Below, piece by piece: positions 13,645-27,155 of a stretch of 64,000 nucleotides of DNA. Every line of letters starts with the position of its first letter. The stretch's first letter is position 1. The stretch lies in NCBI GenBank assembly GCA_008360975.2, contig CM039183.1:55912850-55976849 (forward strand). The letters run 5' to 3'. The notes under the pieces were generated by a model, which saw only the letters and a list, made by a program, of their open reading frames with translations, had not been told where the DNA came from and made no database searches. Source of the DNA: Lichenostomus cassidix. Taxonomy: Eukaryota > Chordata > Aves > Passeriformes > Meliphagidae. Both the position numbers and the translations under genes were made by a program.

Positions 13645-14634
13645 ATGGATGAGTCAAACATAACGTTTCATCCCAGCGAAGGCACAGAGAACATCTCAAT
13701 GCACAGAAACATTTCTACACAGGAAAGGGTCTGGGAGATATTGACCCCACTTTGGGTAATTATGATCATCTCCTTCCTGGGTTTTTGTGAAAATGGAATT
13801 GTCCTCTGGTGCCTCTGCTTCCAGATCAAAAGAAACCCATTCACTGCGTACATCACACACTTGTCCATTGCTGACATCTCCTTACTGCTTTGTACGTTTA
13901 TTCTGTCAATTGAGTACATCGCTGGTTTTGGATTTGCATATGGTTTTTACTATTATATAACCACCACACTATCTATTGTCTTCCTTCTTGGCTACAATAC
14001 TGGGCTCTATCTCCTGACAGCCATCAGTATTGAGAGGTGTCTGTCTATTGTTTACCCCATCTGGTACCGATGCCACCGGTCACAGCACCAATCGGCAATT
14101 GTGTGTGCAATTCTGTGGACTCTGTCTTTTTTCATGACAGTAGCCGAATATTTAACATGCAAAGATGACTCAACCAAGGAACAATTCGACGATGGCAACC
14201 ACTGCCAAGCACTGCTCATCTTCACATGGATCCTGACTTTCATGATCTTCATTCCTCTAATGATTCTGTCCAGCCTGATCTTGGTTATCAGGATTCATCG
14301 TAACTCCCTGAGACCTCATTCGTCAAAGCTCTACATCATCATTGTGGTCACAGTCATTGTCTTCCTCATCTTTGCCATGCCTATGAGGCTGTTGTACCTT
14401 CTGAATTACCACCACTGGTCATCTTTGCTCAGCCAGCAGAACCACGTCACCATCGTTCTCTCCACCGTTAACAGTAGCATCAACCCCCTGGTTTACTTCT
14501 TTGTAGGAAGCAGCAAGAACAAGAGGTTCAAGGAGAGCCTCAAAGTGGTTCTTAGTAGAGCGCTCACTGATGGGTTGCGGCCAAGAAGCCAGGAAGTTGG
14601 CATGAGCTTGGATATAGCCGAAACAATTTTCTAA
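13645..14634 (+). CDS. MAS1: MAS1 proto-oncogene, G-protein-coupled receptor
   Basis: An intact 329-codon single coding exon for a class A receptor of the MAS/MRGPR family. In mammals MAS1 is reported as a receptor for angiotensin-(1-7) at the plasma membrane. Seven hydrophobic segments are visible, at roughly residues 35-59, 68-92, 104-128, 149-168, 190-216, 229-253 and 266-288. Family marks include three N-terminal N-glycosylation sequons (N5, N16, N22) and SIAD (74-77) in TM2. They also include ERC (130-132) in place of DRY, followed by YPIWYRCHR, FAMPMRLLYLL in TM6, NPLVYFFVGSS at 280-290 and the RFKESLKVVL helix after TM7. Cys172 and Cys187 could form the TM4-ECL2 disulfide typical of MRGPRs, with no classical TM3 cysteine. 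The start has G at +4, and its length is close to mammalian MAS1 (about 325). Position just upstream of IGF2R on the same strand matches mammalian synteny, supporting MAS1 over another MRGPR. Confidence 0.95.
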   Translation: MDESNITFHPSEGTENISMHRNISTQERVWEILTPLWVIMIISFLGFCENGIVLWCLCFQIKRNPFTAYITHLSIADISLLLCTFILSIEYIAGFGFAYGFYYYITTTLSIVFLLGYNTGLYLLTAISIERCLSIVYPIWYRCHRSQHQSAIVCAILWTLSFFMTVAEYLTCKDDSTKEQFDDGNHCQALLIFTWILTFMIFIPLMILSSLILVIRIHRNSLRPHSSKLYIIIVVTVIVFLIFAMPMRLLYLLNYHHWSSLLSQQNHVTIVLSTVNSSINPLVYFFVGSSKNKRFKESLKVVLSRALTDGLRPRSQEVGMSLDIAETIF

Positions 14635-14682
14635 AGCTTAGGGGGGAAACTCTAGGGGCAAATAATTGGACTTGGAACGTTT

Positions 14683-14688
14683 AATAAA
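14683..14688 (+). other. MAS1 poly(A) signal, proximal
   Basis: AATAAA 49 bases after the MAS1 stop codon. A site this close would give a very short 3'UTR. It competes with a second signal about 110 bases further on. Confidence 0.55.
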
Positions 14689-14791
14689 CCACTGCAAAAC
14701 TAAAAGTATTTTTCTTCCATAGAATATAAAAAACAGTGGTGAAATGGTGTTGTTATCTTTGGTGACTGAGCAATGGAAAAATATGGACTAG

Positions 14792-14797
14792 AATAAA
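14792..14797 (+). other. MAS1 poly(A) signal, distal
   Basis: AATAAA followed within about 30 bases by a T/G-rich stretch (TTTTATTTGTTTTGGG), the usual arrangement for cleavage and polyadenylation. Together with the signal at 14683 it suggests a compact MAS1 3'UTR of about 180 bases or less. Confidence 0.6.
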
Positions 14798-14819
14798 GAT
14801 AACTTTTATTTGTTTTGGG

Positions 14820-17800
14820 TTTTTTGATTTGTATTTTCTTAATTATTCAAACACATGCTACATCCTGATGTGACTATGTTAATCAAAGATACCACAGTGG
14901 AAAAGAGACAGACCAACAGAGAATATTAAAAAAGGACACAGAAGTATGTTATAAATAGTGTGACATTTATACAAGCACCAAGCACCCATAAATGCTATTG
15001 AAGTCATCAGGGCCTGCGTGCGTTCGCATTTTTAAAAGTCAAACCCACTAAACACAGGATTCACGTTACATACTGGGATTTAGTTTCAACTGTTTCCAGC
15101 TTATTTAAGTGCGCAAAAGAGCTGCTCCCTAGGGGAAACAGAGGAAGAAATCCATGTATGAGAGTAAGTCCCCATACGTAGCCTAGTACACATGGTGTAA
15201 CTTTGATCTAGCAAGGCATTTAAGTATATATTAAGTGGCCTAATTTATCTGTCATTAAGGGGCTACTTCAGAGTTTGTTTTCAAAGTATATATTGCGTAA
15301 TTTCCACTGACATTGACATGTCTCTGGGTCCTTGGATAATTCAGCACTTGACACGTAGGAATATCTGGCAACACAGCGATGATGCCAACTCACAGAGGGC
15401 TTTTGCCCTAATTATGAAGGGTGGGGCTGGCTTATCCCCAGAATGTCAGCACTCCTGTAGGTTTAAATATTCAGGGAGTCTATGAGAAAGTCAGTCCCAA
15501 CATTTGCTGTCCCAGCCACTTACTTAGTATTTATCTCTTCTCTGGAGTATATATATTCCCTGTGTGGCTTCTGTTTTACAACCACCAGTTTTGGAAAAAC
15601 AGAAAAAAGAAATGTGCCTCCCACAATGAATGACTGGAACTACACACCAGCCACACTGTTCCAGCTGCCTGCCTCCCCCTGTTGTATGCCAGGGTACTGG
15701 GGCTGGAATTTTGTGGAGTTTAATTCCCAAGGCCACTTGCCCAACTATAGCCAAGCTGTGAAAGAGTGTGAAAGAGTGCAAAAGAGTGCAAAAGAAGAAA
15801 ACAGCAAACAGAGGATGGGGACAGGTCAGCTTTATAACAAAACATGGGAGATCTCAGCAGTCAGAGCACTGTGACACTTTCAAAGAGACATGCATTTGCT
15901 TCTGGCCTCCATGGAGCTCCAAATTCAGCAGGAACTGAGACCTCCCCTCACAAGCAAAAGCAGCATCTTCAGCTTCCCACCAAGTTTCCATTGGCACACT
16001 TAATAGCTAACTGGGGAAAGAAAAATACAACCTGCCCCTTCTTTGCTGAAAGATTGCCAGATCTGGAATAAGGAAGATTGTAGGTTTAGACAGAGGATTG
16101 GATGGGAATTCATGTAGAGAAGAGATCTCAGAAGGATAAATATTCTTTCTATGCATGTGCCTCTTCCTCCTTACATTAAAATGTTGCAATGTGTCATTGT
16201 AGAAAAGACTTGGGAGAAGGAAGAGGTTACACTTATGTCTTCCTGAGTCCCTCACTCCATCAAAGCCTTTATCTTTGACAGCCCCTCCACTTGTCCCAGT
16301 TTTTGTCTTTGAAACTCTTGTCACCTCTATTGGTTTGGGCAGTAGATAACTCTGCTTCTCTCTCAGGGCAGAGATCTACTGTGCTGCTGGCATGACACAT
16401 CAGCTGAGCAGCTCCCCACAGCCGATGGGGACTGCAGGATAGGGCAAGTAGGTCTGTGGACACCTTGTGAGGCAGGGCCAGGGAGAGAGTGTGGTCCATA
16501 TACCCATGGCATGTGTGTGCATGCAGCTGCTGGGGACTGAGGGACTGTCAGGAACTTTGTCAACACTGATAAATGCCATAAACTTAAATACTAGGGTAGA
16601 TCTAGCCACTACCAAAACCCCCCCCAGACTTTTCTTTAAAGCCATTCCCTACCCTTATCTCAAGACCCTTTACAATAATCAGAGAACCAGAGAGAGGGGC
16701 AACATTTCAGGAAGCATCTTCAAAACATGCTTCTGGTGTAACCACATGTAAACGGGTTCTCTCAGAATGATTCAGGTGAGGTAAGGCATATGGTTTACAG
16801 TGTTTTTATATACTCTGATTCTTACAACAGGTTTGGGTTAAGGATCACTATGCATGCAGCCAGAGCAGTAGATCTGAAGAGGCAATAATATGCAGCAGGG
16901 CAATTTGGATGCTTGTGAGCTGAATAGGTACTCTAGGACTTCTACCTTCTTACCTCTTTCCACACCTGCCTGGCCATTCCCTCAAATGTTTCAGATTTTG
17001 GACAACTCTCCCTAGATCAGTTCACAAAGCAGACAAAATTAACATTCAGCATGAGATGAAAATCCACAAGGACAAATAAGAATGAGCATCTAACTACTGA
17101 AAATTATTTATATTTCCCAGTCGACAGACAAAAATACCTTAGGGATGTTCTTTCTTCTTTTTCATAGCACCTGGTGACTCTTCCCTGTGCAGACAGGCTG
17201 CAGTATAAGGGGAACTAACAAGCACATGATTCCATGATTAAAAGAAAGAACAAAACAAGACAGGAAAAATGTGACAATTTGTTGCACAAGAATGTGATTC
17301 TCCACTAGTCTGCATTTTCTGCATTTTAAAAAATTATTTGCAACTGTGGGAGAGATTGAAATAACACTGTGCAGATCAGATGGTGTAAGCACTTTGTAGT
17401 GGTGCAGAACAGGGAAGATTGTCTTGTGGGTCAAGTATTAGCCATGGAGTTTAGAGATGTGGGTTCTATTTTAATGCAGTATTGATATCTAATTTTTCTG
17501 TCCCACTCTTTCCAGCCTCTGAAATAAGGGTCATGTTATTTTACTTCCAGTGTTGTGCTTTCACATTTACACTAAGGACACTTCACAACAGCAGCTATCT
17601 CTTGGTTATCTCTTGTAATGTCTGGGGCAATAAGGATTTAATTTTGCTGTGCCATCAAGACAAGGAATTATTCAGGAAAGTAACACCCAGTATATAGCTT
17701 ACTTTGTTAAAATTCTCTTCACCAGGCTTTTGTTCAACTTGATACTAATGAATGTTGTGGGATATAAAAATGTGGCTAGAAATACAAAGAGGGAAGTCAC

Positions 17801-20800
17801 TTCCCTAGGTACGGAAGAGTTTTTGCTCTTGTAGCTACTCCCTGGGTGGAGAGGATGATATAGCACAGGCTGCTGTGCAGGTTCAGGCCCAAAATGATGT
17901 GATGAGTTTATGCAGTGGCTTTTGTCTAGAATTCATAGACTTTGTGAATGATCCTTGTGACACCAAGGGCAGAGAGGTGAGGAGGAAGATATTGCCCAGT
18001 TTACTTCTAGCCTGGAGCATAACCTGGGAAGTCCTCTGAGGGAAGCCGAAATGCTTCCCAGTTGTACTGGTTGCTGCAAACAACAAACCACCCTTTCCTA
18101 GTGTGAGAACAAGCTACAGGTCTTCATCATTCCCTGGTAAAATGCCTTAGGGCACTTTGTTGGGTGACAGTAAGACGGACAGTTCAATCGCAGTCCTCCA
18201 AAAAATCCTAGTTAGATCGTCTGGCTCCATGTGTGCCTCAGAGAGACTTATTCTCAAGTACTCCCACTGTGCCAGTCTCAGGGAGAACATGATCCACACA
18301 CTGGCTTTTATGAGCAGATGTTGCAGGGATGATACTGGCCAGCAGAAGATATTCTCAGAGGGTACCAGGTCAAGGGAAAGCAGAAAATTGGTGTCAGTTT
18401 GTGTGTAGCTCACACCATAATATGCTGCCTGCCATTTGTGTACTTGCTGCTTCTCTTCCCAGCTTCATGCAGAAACAATTTATTAACATGCACTACACAG
18501 GGCCTCTAGCTGCCCATCCATCAGGGAAGCCATTTCTATTTGGTTGCCCAGGCACTCATGCCATGTTCATATGGAATTACCTTTTTTTCCAGTTGATTCA
18601 CACAAGCCTAAAAGATGAAGCACCAGGATCCATATTGAAATAAAAGTACTGTAGGTGCAAAACTTGAAATTCAAAGAAGAGGTACTGAGATAGCCTGCAT
18701 GATTCTAGTACTTCTCCCTTGCATATAATCATTCAATTTTTAATTATATGATTTCAACCTATTTTTTTCTCCAACCTGGACTCTTGCCTCATAAAATACA
18801 CAAGACTAGACCTACTACTGGTTTAGTTAAGTATTTCTAGAGTCCTTGCTTCAGTTGTTTCAGAGATATGGAGGGTAGGAAAGGAGAAGGAGTGGACATG
18901 GCCATATCCATCTGGCCCCAAATCCTGTCTCCAGCACTGTTCACAAGCAGATGCCTACAGAGGAGAAAGAACAGAGCAAACACATATCATGCTTCTTTCT
19001 CATCCTCTCCAAGCCTTCTACAGTTATCAGCTCAGAAACATTTTGGTCTAGAAATCTTTAAATTTGGTAACTTTCAATGGATTTCTCTTCAACAAATATG
19101 TCTGACCTCCACGGAAGGCATAAAAGTTTTTTATGTTTTCAACACTTTCATGGTTATCGTGAAGAATTGTCTTCAGGAACAGGAGAATGAAATTCTTACT
19201 TGGACTCCATCATTCTAACACCACTAAGCAAGAAGCAACACAAAGCAAGTAATTTTTTTTCTCTCAGAGCTGGACACAAAGCATCTCTGGAACTGGAGTA
19301 ACTTTTAATTATTTATTTTTCCTGTTAAGGATTTGCTTTATTAAAAATATGGGTATTGAAAATTGGACCTTATAGCAAATAAACAGCAATTTTAATGATA
19401 AAAGTTAACCGATTTTTGAGGTAAATAATAAAATATTTATAGAAGCACTATTTTTAGGTGTGGTCTACAAAGAGATGTAAAACTTTTACGAGCTACATGC
19501 AGGAGATGGAGAGAACACCTTGGTGTCACTGTTCTGTCTTAGAACAAAAAACACATTTGCTTAAATGCATTAGAGGAGGGTGTTTTATGTTCTATGTTGT
19601 CTTTGGCCTATCTAGATTTATTTTTCAACTCAAAGAGTGACAAATACGTTTCAGCTATAACTTTTTAGTATTATAGGAAAAAGATTCTCTTTGTTACAAG
19701 TGAAATATTCCAGATGAACACATATGCTAAGCTCAGTGATGATACTCAAATCCATACTACAGCAAAATGTAATTACTTTGTGAAAATAAAGATATACAAC
19801 CAGTAATTTTTGTTTTGGCTAATTTTGATTTTTTTTTCTTTCCCTGGGCTTGGCCTGGAATGGACCTGCCCTTAGCCAGGGGACAGGCTGAGCCTGTCAG
19901 ACCAGTGTCTGAAAAGTAAACAACATCTCTATTGCTAACCTCGGCCTGGCTGAGGTCCTCTGTAAATACAGCTCTCCTTGCTAATTATATTCTTTATATT
20001 ATCACCTCTCTTTTGGTCTATTTATCTGTTAGCATATATAGCATTTCAGTACAACACTGGCCTCTGCTTAGCAGCATTCTCTGTACTTTTCTCTGTCTGG
20101 ATTTGATGTCACCTCCCAAAGTATCATTCAGCCACTGCATGTGCCATTCTGTTGGTTCTCCCTTGCTTAATCCCTGTGGCAGAAGACTTCAAGCCTACAG
20201 CACAGCTATTTTAGCTCCATGGGCAGTCACAGCAAAATATATGCCATGCAGGTCCCAGCTTTCTATCCATCCTGAGTTTCCTACTGTGTACTCCACTCAT
20301 GCTTCCCTTCAGTTTCATCATTAGCGTAAGGCTTGTAAAATTCTGCAGAGATTAGATGCCCTAATTAGATGCCCTCCTACCTTGTCTACTCAGAGTCACT
20401 GCAGCCATCATGTTGTTCTCTTGGCCATGCTCATGACATTGTGTACCTCCTGTAGCATTAGGACAACAAAATGCTGCCAAAAGGGCTGAACAAGCTTTCA
20501 GTATCACTGCCCATCATCAAACATGGCATCAGTCTCTTCATTATTGCTTTGAGTGCAGCGGCAAGAAAGAAAAGACACAGGAAATCCCTCCAAAAGTAGT
20601 TTTATTGAAGGCTTCAAAGATGAATTACTGCTAGCTCATGAGAAAGCTCTAACACCTGTTTCAGAGAGCAGGCTCTGAGGCTTGAGCACATGTTAGAACA
20701 CTGAGAAGGTAAAAGTTAAGACTAATAATATACAGAGAAAACTATTTTCTCTCTTCTGTGGCACAAACCTTCTATCCTATTTTGGATGAGAATATACATG

Positions 20801-22230
20801 CTATTCCCCAATATTACTTTCCTTCAGCTGCTAAGGCAATAACTGTCTGATAATATCAATATTTATTACTAGTAATTTTTCCACAGAGTTGACTCACTTC
20901 AGAAAGGGTGAACCATAAGATTTTCTTCCCCATTGTAACATCTATCATATCTTTAAACATGTCAGTACGTGAGAAAATGCCAGAAAACTCTTCAAAACAG
21001 CTGTCATTTCATGCCTATATGATGCATATTTCTTAGCACATTCACTATCATATTTATACACTTTCTGTTCATTTTACTCTGCCTTACTGCAAAAAGGCAA
21101 CCAAAAACTGGATTACTGCACTGATTCGGGTGGCAACAGTACAGGTCCAAAACAATGCAATTTGGAGATCTCCTTCTTGTCTTGTGATCCACATGCGCAT
21201 ATTTTCATTATTTTTATGATCTAATGTAAATCTCTAATTGAACCATTTATGTAATACTGTTATTTGGCATTAATCTTGTAATGGCTTACCTGGGCCTTCG
21301 TGTATACACTGATAGTTATTTCTCTCTACCCTATCTCCTTCAGCAACTTGTGACTATAAAAACATCCAGGGCAATGTGGTATCTATTATTAAAAAAAAAC
21401 AAAAAACAGATTGTTATTTTTCTTCTAAATAAGTTAATATGTAACCTTATTTCTTCTACTGCAGATATCTTAAAATATTTTACAGACAAATTTAATGGAA
21501 ATAAAAAGCTACCTGGAAGACATTTAATACTGGCTAAAACTTCATATATTTATGAATGTGGCTATAAAACCAAATATATGCATTGACAGAATATATAAAT
21601 TTATCATTACAATATATCAATAAATTCTAGCAAGGTAAGGTGACAGAAGAATCACCTGAATAAAGCATCCCACATATTTTAGTCCTCCACAAATAGCACA
21701 TTATGCAAGAAATGCCTTGCTCAGTTCTTTTCCCCTGAGAGGACTATGAAGAAAGAAAATGTAGGTTGAGCCCTGATGCTTTAAACAAAACCAATTAGGT
21801 AATTTGTCTGCTGTGTATGAAGTTTGTTAATTTTTAAGTGTGGTGCTGAAGATAGTGTTAGTGCCCTTCAGCTACATGGGAAAGAATTCCCCTTACAATT
21901 AACCAGGAAAAATAGAGCAAACCAGAAATTTATCAGCTACCTTGTAACAATCAAGAAGGAATGGATGACAACTGATTTCCTTTCATAATACTACGGAATT
22001 AGGCAATGTAACTACTCAATTAGAAAAAGGAAAGTTGCCTACTGTCTTAGAATAAAAATACAGCGTGATGGAGCAGTAAGACTTCCAGATGTAAGAAGAT
22101 TAATTTATTCACTTCAGATCCAAAACTGCAGGTTTTTGCCATGGTAAAAAAGTGGTCTTTACATATCTTGTACCAGCTTGCACCTCTTCCAGCCATGGAT
22201 ACACAGTTCTTTTCAGCTACTCTAGGTTAG
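14820..22230. other. Intergenic between MAS1 and IGF2R, part 1
   Basis: No protein family is recognisable on either strand; open frames stay below about 130 codons and show no domain pattern. A short decamer array lies at 15759-15795. No CR1 or SINE was recognised, and no CpG-rich start is visible. Distal enhancers for either neighbour may be present but cannot be identified by reading. Confidence 0.5.
15759..15795 (+). repeat. Decamer tandem repeat (AAAGAGTGYR)
   Basis: Three to four head-to-tail copies of a 10-base purine-rich unit (AAAGAGTGTG, AAAGAGTGCA, AAAGAGTGCA, then a degenerate AAAGAAGAAA). It is a small minisatellite seed of no evident function. Confidence 0.8.
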
Positions 22231-22822
22231 TGTTGTGGTTTAGGCCCCGCTGGCATCCAAGCCCAACGAGCCGCTTGCTTAATCCTCTCCAGTTGAATGG
22301 GGGAGAGAATTGGGAGGGTGAAAGTGAGAAAACTTGTGGGTTGAGATGAAGACAATTTAATAGGTAAAGCAAAAGCCACACACATAAGCAAAGCAAACAA
22401 GGCATTAATTCCCTGCTTCCCATGGGCAGGCAGGTGTTGAGCCATTCCCAGGAAAGCCAGGCTTCATCACATGCAACAATGACTTGGGAAGAAAAGCCGT
22501 CACTCCAAACATCCCCCACTTCCTCCTTCTCCCCCCAGCTCTACATGCTGACGATGATGCTGTACGGTCTGGGATATATCCCTGTGGTCAGTTGGGTTGG
22601 CTACCCTGCCTGTGTCCCCTGCCAACACCTTGTGCAACCCCAGCCCACTTACTGATGGGGTGGGGTGAGAGGCAGAAAAGGCCTTGATGCTGTGTATGCC
22701 CTGCTCAGCAATAACCAAAACATTTCTATATTATCAACACCATCTACAGCACAAATCCAAACCACAGCCTCTTACTAGCTACTGTGAAGAAAATTAACTC
22801 TACCCCAGACAAAACAGGTACA
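22231..22822 (+). mobile_element. Solo LTR of an endogenous retrovirus, copy 1 (sense)
   Basis: About 592 bases beginning TGTTGTGGTTTA and ending GGTACA, the TG...CA ends of a retroviral LTR. It is clearly related along its whole length to the element at 62791-63383. Shared blocks include GAAGACAATTTAAT, GGCATTAATTCCCTGC, CAGAAAAGGCCTTG and CACTGTGAAGAAAATTA (written from either copy). The flanks GTTAG and GTGAG match at four of five bases, a plausible aged 5-bp target duplication. No internal gag, pol or env sequence accompanies it, so it is a solo LTR. It resembles songbird LTRs of the TguLTR5 kind from memory. The TATA-like region of copy 2 is degraded here. Confidence 0.8.
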
Positions 22823-25800
22823 GTGAGAGAGCATGAGGTTATCTTTTCCTATTAGCACATCCTTCTGTGCTGAGATGCAATTTACATTGAGATAATTGTG
22901 TTACAGATGAGGTCCCAGATGCTGCAAAGTGAAACAGTCACCAGAAGTTACACTGTGATTAGAAAAACCAAGTTGCTGGAGAGTAAAACATGACAGATTA
23001 TCGTATTTGGCAAGAGATAGCGATATTTTTGGAATACATGATTAATGATAACAGATATCAGCCTGGGAGATTGCTGACAAATGTAAGTCATTTTAAGAGG
23101 GAACTGTCAGAAAATAATTCTGAAATAACAAATATATTTGAGGACATTTTCATGTCCAAATCCTGCCTTGCAAGTGGGGACTGTGCTTTCCTCTGCCCAC
23201 CTCCATCTGCTAATTTGAGAGCATGCTCTGGGAACACAGTGAGGTAGGTCAGCAAGAGCAGGTTCACAGTGCCTGTCTGTCTGGTACTGGCACAGGCCAC
23301 AGAAGCAAAGCATGGTGACTAGCTCAAAGATGGTTGTCAACAAGAGACCACTGAGACAAGAGCTCCTGGGAGAATAGACCAAAGAGAAGAGCAACACAGA
23401 AGTAAAACAACCCAGGACTGTGTAACAAGGTTTTAAGCACTGAAGACTCTTTCATGCTACATTTACTGCCTTTGTAAGGTGCTCTGAGGTTAAATAATTT
23501 GTGATAAATTTCTGGTAGGTGCTTCAAGTGGAACAGGATTAGCAGAGAAATCAAGTCATATTCCTCTGACTTGCTAGTAAAATTTCATTGACTACCAATG
23601 AAAGTACCATCAGTTTACTCTGGTGAAGTGGTCTGTATTTTACAGTTACTGCTCTGCTTGGTCCAAGTCCACCTAGTAACCTAACCCCTAGTTGGTGAAT
23701 CAGGTGCTTCATCACTAGAAAATAGTTAGTTCTGATCCAGCTATAAATAGCCAAGAGTCATATTCCTTGAAAGCTAAAACTAAAGATGTGAGAAACGATG
23801 GAGAAACATAGAAACGCTCTACGGACTCGCTCAGGCAATGACTCAAACACGGCCTTGGCTAGAGGCGTCTTCTAATCTTTTAAGCCACACCACAAAACAC
23901 TGCCCTTTTCAGTGCAAACACCGAGTACAGCACGTAAGGACTTTCCCAACAAGACAAAGATTTAACATAAAGTCAAAGTGTTCAGACAAAGTTGATGTTC
24001 TTTCACAGTGTCATTGAAGAGTACCAGCTAGATTAGGAAATGTCAGTAATTATCTCTTTAACTGCACTGGGAAGCCTAAACCCAAGTCTGCAAAACAAGG
24101 TCATCAGGGACTGTTTTCCTCAACAGTCTTAATTTAAATCGTTATAAAGCAGGATAAGTCATCACAACAAATCAGAAGGTAACTCTTACTAAGAGCCTGC
24201 CTTTAAAAATGCTAAAGAGAGCAGGCACAGAACAGAAAGAGTAGAAAGTGTTAGAAAAAAGGTGAAAGACAGAACAAGCAGCAAAAAGAAAAAGGAGCAT
24301 TCAGAAATTATGACAATGGGAGTAATATTAGGAAGACTAAAGTATAGTATAGCAAGTAAGAGAACAGAAAAGAAGAAAAAACTACCCAGTGAACGGCACA
24401 TTTGTTCTTTCTGAAAAACTGTGCAGCTCCATGGAAGAGCCTTATGAAATTTTCATGAAGTATAAAAGTAATTCTTTTAATACAGTGCAGTTTACAGACA
24501 GATAGAAATAAACTGTCCAGACCTCACCAGAGAAGGAATTTTCTACAATCAAATGTAAAAGAGCTCTGGATGCTGAAAATTTTTTGCTCTTATTTACTGA
24601 AAAAATAGAGATCAGATATGAGTACTAAAGGGAGCTGAGACAGCAACAGCTGAAATGAGCTGCCTCTCCACCAGCCTGAACTGCACAGCTGATAGTGGCC
24701 ACATGAAGCAAGACTGTGAGTCAGAAGAACAAGAAATGATGTGACATTTGACGCCTGCCAAGATGAGAACCAGAATCCTAGAGGACCTATGTATCCATCA
24801 CCTATTCACAATACCATGCCTACTGAAAACCATCCATAACATTGAAGTTGCAGCACGACTTTCAGGTATACTAGGATTTACTTCACATAACTATCAGCCA
24901 TCGTGCTGAACTTCTCCTGAGGGAAAAAAAAAAGGTAAGATTAAGATATTTATGTAATTTCAGAATATTTAAATACTGTGTCATGGTATATTGTTAGCTG
25001 AGATGCCAATATCATTAAGAATGGGTGGTAAAAATTTACATTATTTATAAATGATACTCAGAATAGCATATTCCTATGGGCTATGTGCAAAACATAGTTT
25101 GGGATACAAAAATGACTGACACATAGCTCCTGACAATTTCTATGCATGTAGATAGCTTTAAAGATAGGGGAAATACCATGAATCTTGAGAGAACTGCTGC
25201 ATCCACCAGATTATAAATGGATTGGAATTTTCAAACTTTTACTTCTTAATTTTGTTTTAAAGGTATTTGCACTTACAGTGTGTATTTCAGTATTTCTGCA
25301 GGTCTGTGACTATCCTTGCTGTGTTGCAACATTGGGTCATTGTTAGGTTGCTGCATATGTATTAGCATAGCAGGTGAAAGGAGAATTTCTGGTTTGTTTC
25401 TTTTACATTTCTAGCTGGGATTTTTTTCCCAGGTATTTAAATTTCTTTCCTTCTTGCTAGGTAGCTGTTCACATATTTTTCTCTGTATGCAAAGAAACTG
25501 CTCTGAAGACTTGTGCAAATACAGAGGCCTAAGCATACATGGCAGTACAAAGACTGAAGAATGCCACTCTAAACTTCTTCATTCTTTTGTCAGTAAATAA
25601 CTTTGAGTTAACTTTACCAGATAACTGAAATTAACTGCTTCTACACTGCCAGGCCCTAACACTGCAATATTTATATGTATTCTTAATGTTAGCAAAGTGT
25701 GCAGTCATTGTCTTCAGTGGAATCATCTACACAAAGATAATTTCAGGAATAAAGCTCTATTTGCAGAAACCCGGGCAGCTAATAAGATCAGCAGCTGCAG

Positions 25801-27155
25801 TATGTCTGCCTGCTTGTGCTGCAGTGAATTTCCTGACTGATAAATTTTTAATTCAAATTGGTAAGCAGAGACAGGATTTCCACCAAGACTTTTCTACTTG
25901 CACTGCTCTGTGTAGTGAGTGATGCCTGTCCTGCCAGCAAAACAGCAAAGTTCAAGAAACATAACCACAGAAATAATAGACCTGGTGGATATTTTTGTCA
26001 ACTGCTTTTGTCTTTTTGAGCCTTTGAGTTGGTGTCATCAAGCTTGTCTTTAAACTAGACAAGCTGGGGTCTTAAAAGTAGAAAACAGGGATTCTTGGGT
26101 AATCAGATTTGGAACTTTCAGGAATCCATTGAACGTTAAAACAAAAGAGCAAGAATTGACAATAAACCATTATATAGAACAGAAAACTGTAGAAGACAAT
26201 CGCATTTACTCAGTCCCTTTTATTTATTTTTTTTTCTGAAGTTCCTCTCCCCCTTCTGGAGCTGGTGGTGGTGTTTGTGCAGATATGAAAGGAGCCAAGT
26301 AAGTCAGGTGACAAGTACAGCTGCAAATTTACACAAAAGAGTCAGAACAGTACGACAGCTTTCAGCCAGAGCAGTACCTTTAGCCAGCTGACTGCCCTGC
26401 TGCAGAACTAATGCTACCATAAAGGTGGGGAGTATCTGCGAGAAAAGAGAGGAACAGGAGATCACAGCAGCCTGGAATCAGGCTGAACTGCCAGAGAGGC
26501 AGATCTTCAGTGCTGTCTTATCCCCATAGATGGATGCCAGGGAATGGGGAAGAAAAACTATTTCAGTTATATTTTAGCTTTTTTGTGCAAATGGCTTTTG
26601 AAAAGTGTTCATAATTAGAGAACAGGATTTCTTCACACAAGACAGCTGTCTGTTTAATGAGTGTAATTTTTAGTTTTCTTTCACTCTCCCACCCTTATGC
26701 CTCTTACCACTCTCAAAGGTGCTTTTCTCCTTAACTGCACTTTCATAAAAAAATACTGCTAATTACCTCTTTTGAATCTTAATGTTACAGTTAAAATTTG
26801 CTAAATCCTGGAAATAATTGTGCAAGTTCCAGCCTGGATCACTTTTCTTGGTAGTCCAGGAGGCAGTGGAGGTAGGAGAGTGTTTGTTCCACTTCCTCCT
26901 GACGCCTTGCGCAAACTTACCCTCCTGCTCTGTGTTTGAAATGGGGGTCATTTCTACACCACGCCAGCTTCCCTACTGCAATGGTAATTCTTACAGACAA
27001 CCAACCACATCACTGTTGCTGCCTCCTCAGTCTTCATCCCTAATGGGTCTAGTTTCCTGATCTCTCCCAAGATTTCACTGCACATTTCAAGTAACCTATT
27101 TAAAACCCCACTTAACGTTTTCCAAACAGCATTTCTTTGACTCAAGCACCAAGCC
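22823..27155. other. Intergenic between MAS1 and IGF2R, part 2
   Basis: AT-rich sequence without a recognisable gene. A perfect 9-bp inverted repeat lies at 26041-26065. No further mobile element was recognised up to the CR1 that borders the IGF2R promoter. Confidence 0.5.
26041..26065. repeat. Inverted repeat, 9-bp arms, 7-base loop
   Basis: AGCTTGTCT (26041-26049) is the exact reverse complement of AGACAAGCT (26057-26065), separated by TTAAACT. Arms of this length arise by chance in windows of this size, so function is not implied. Confidence 0.8.
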
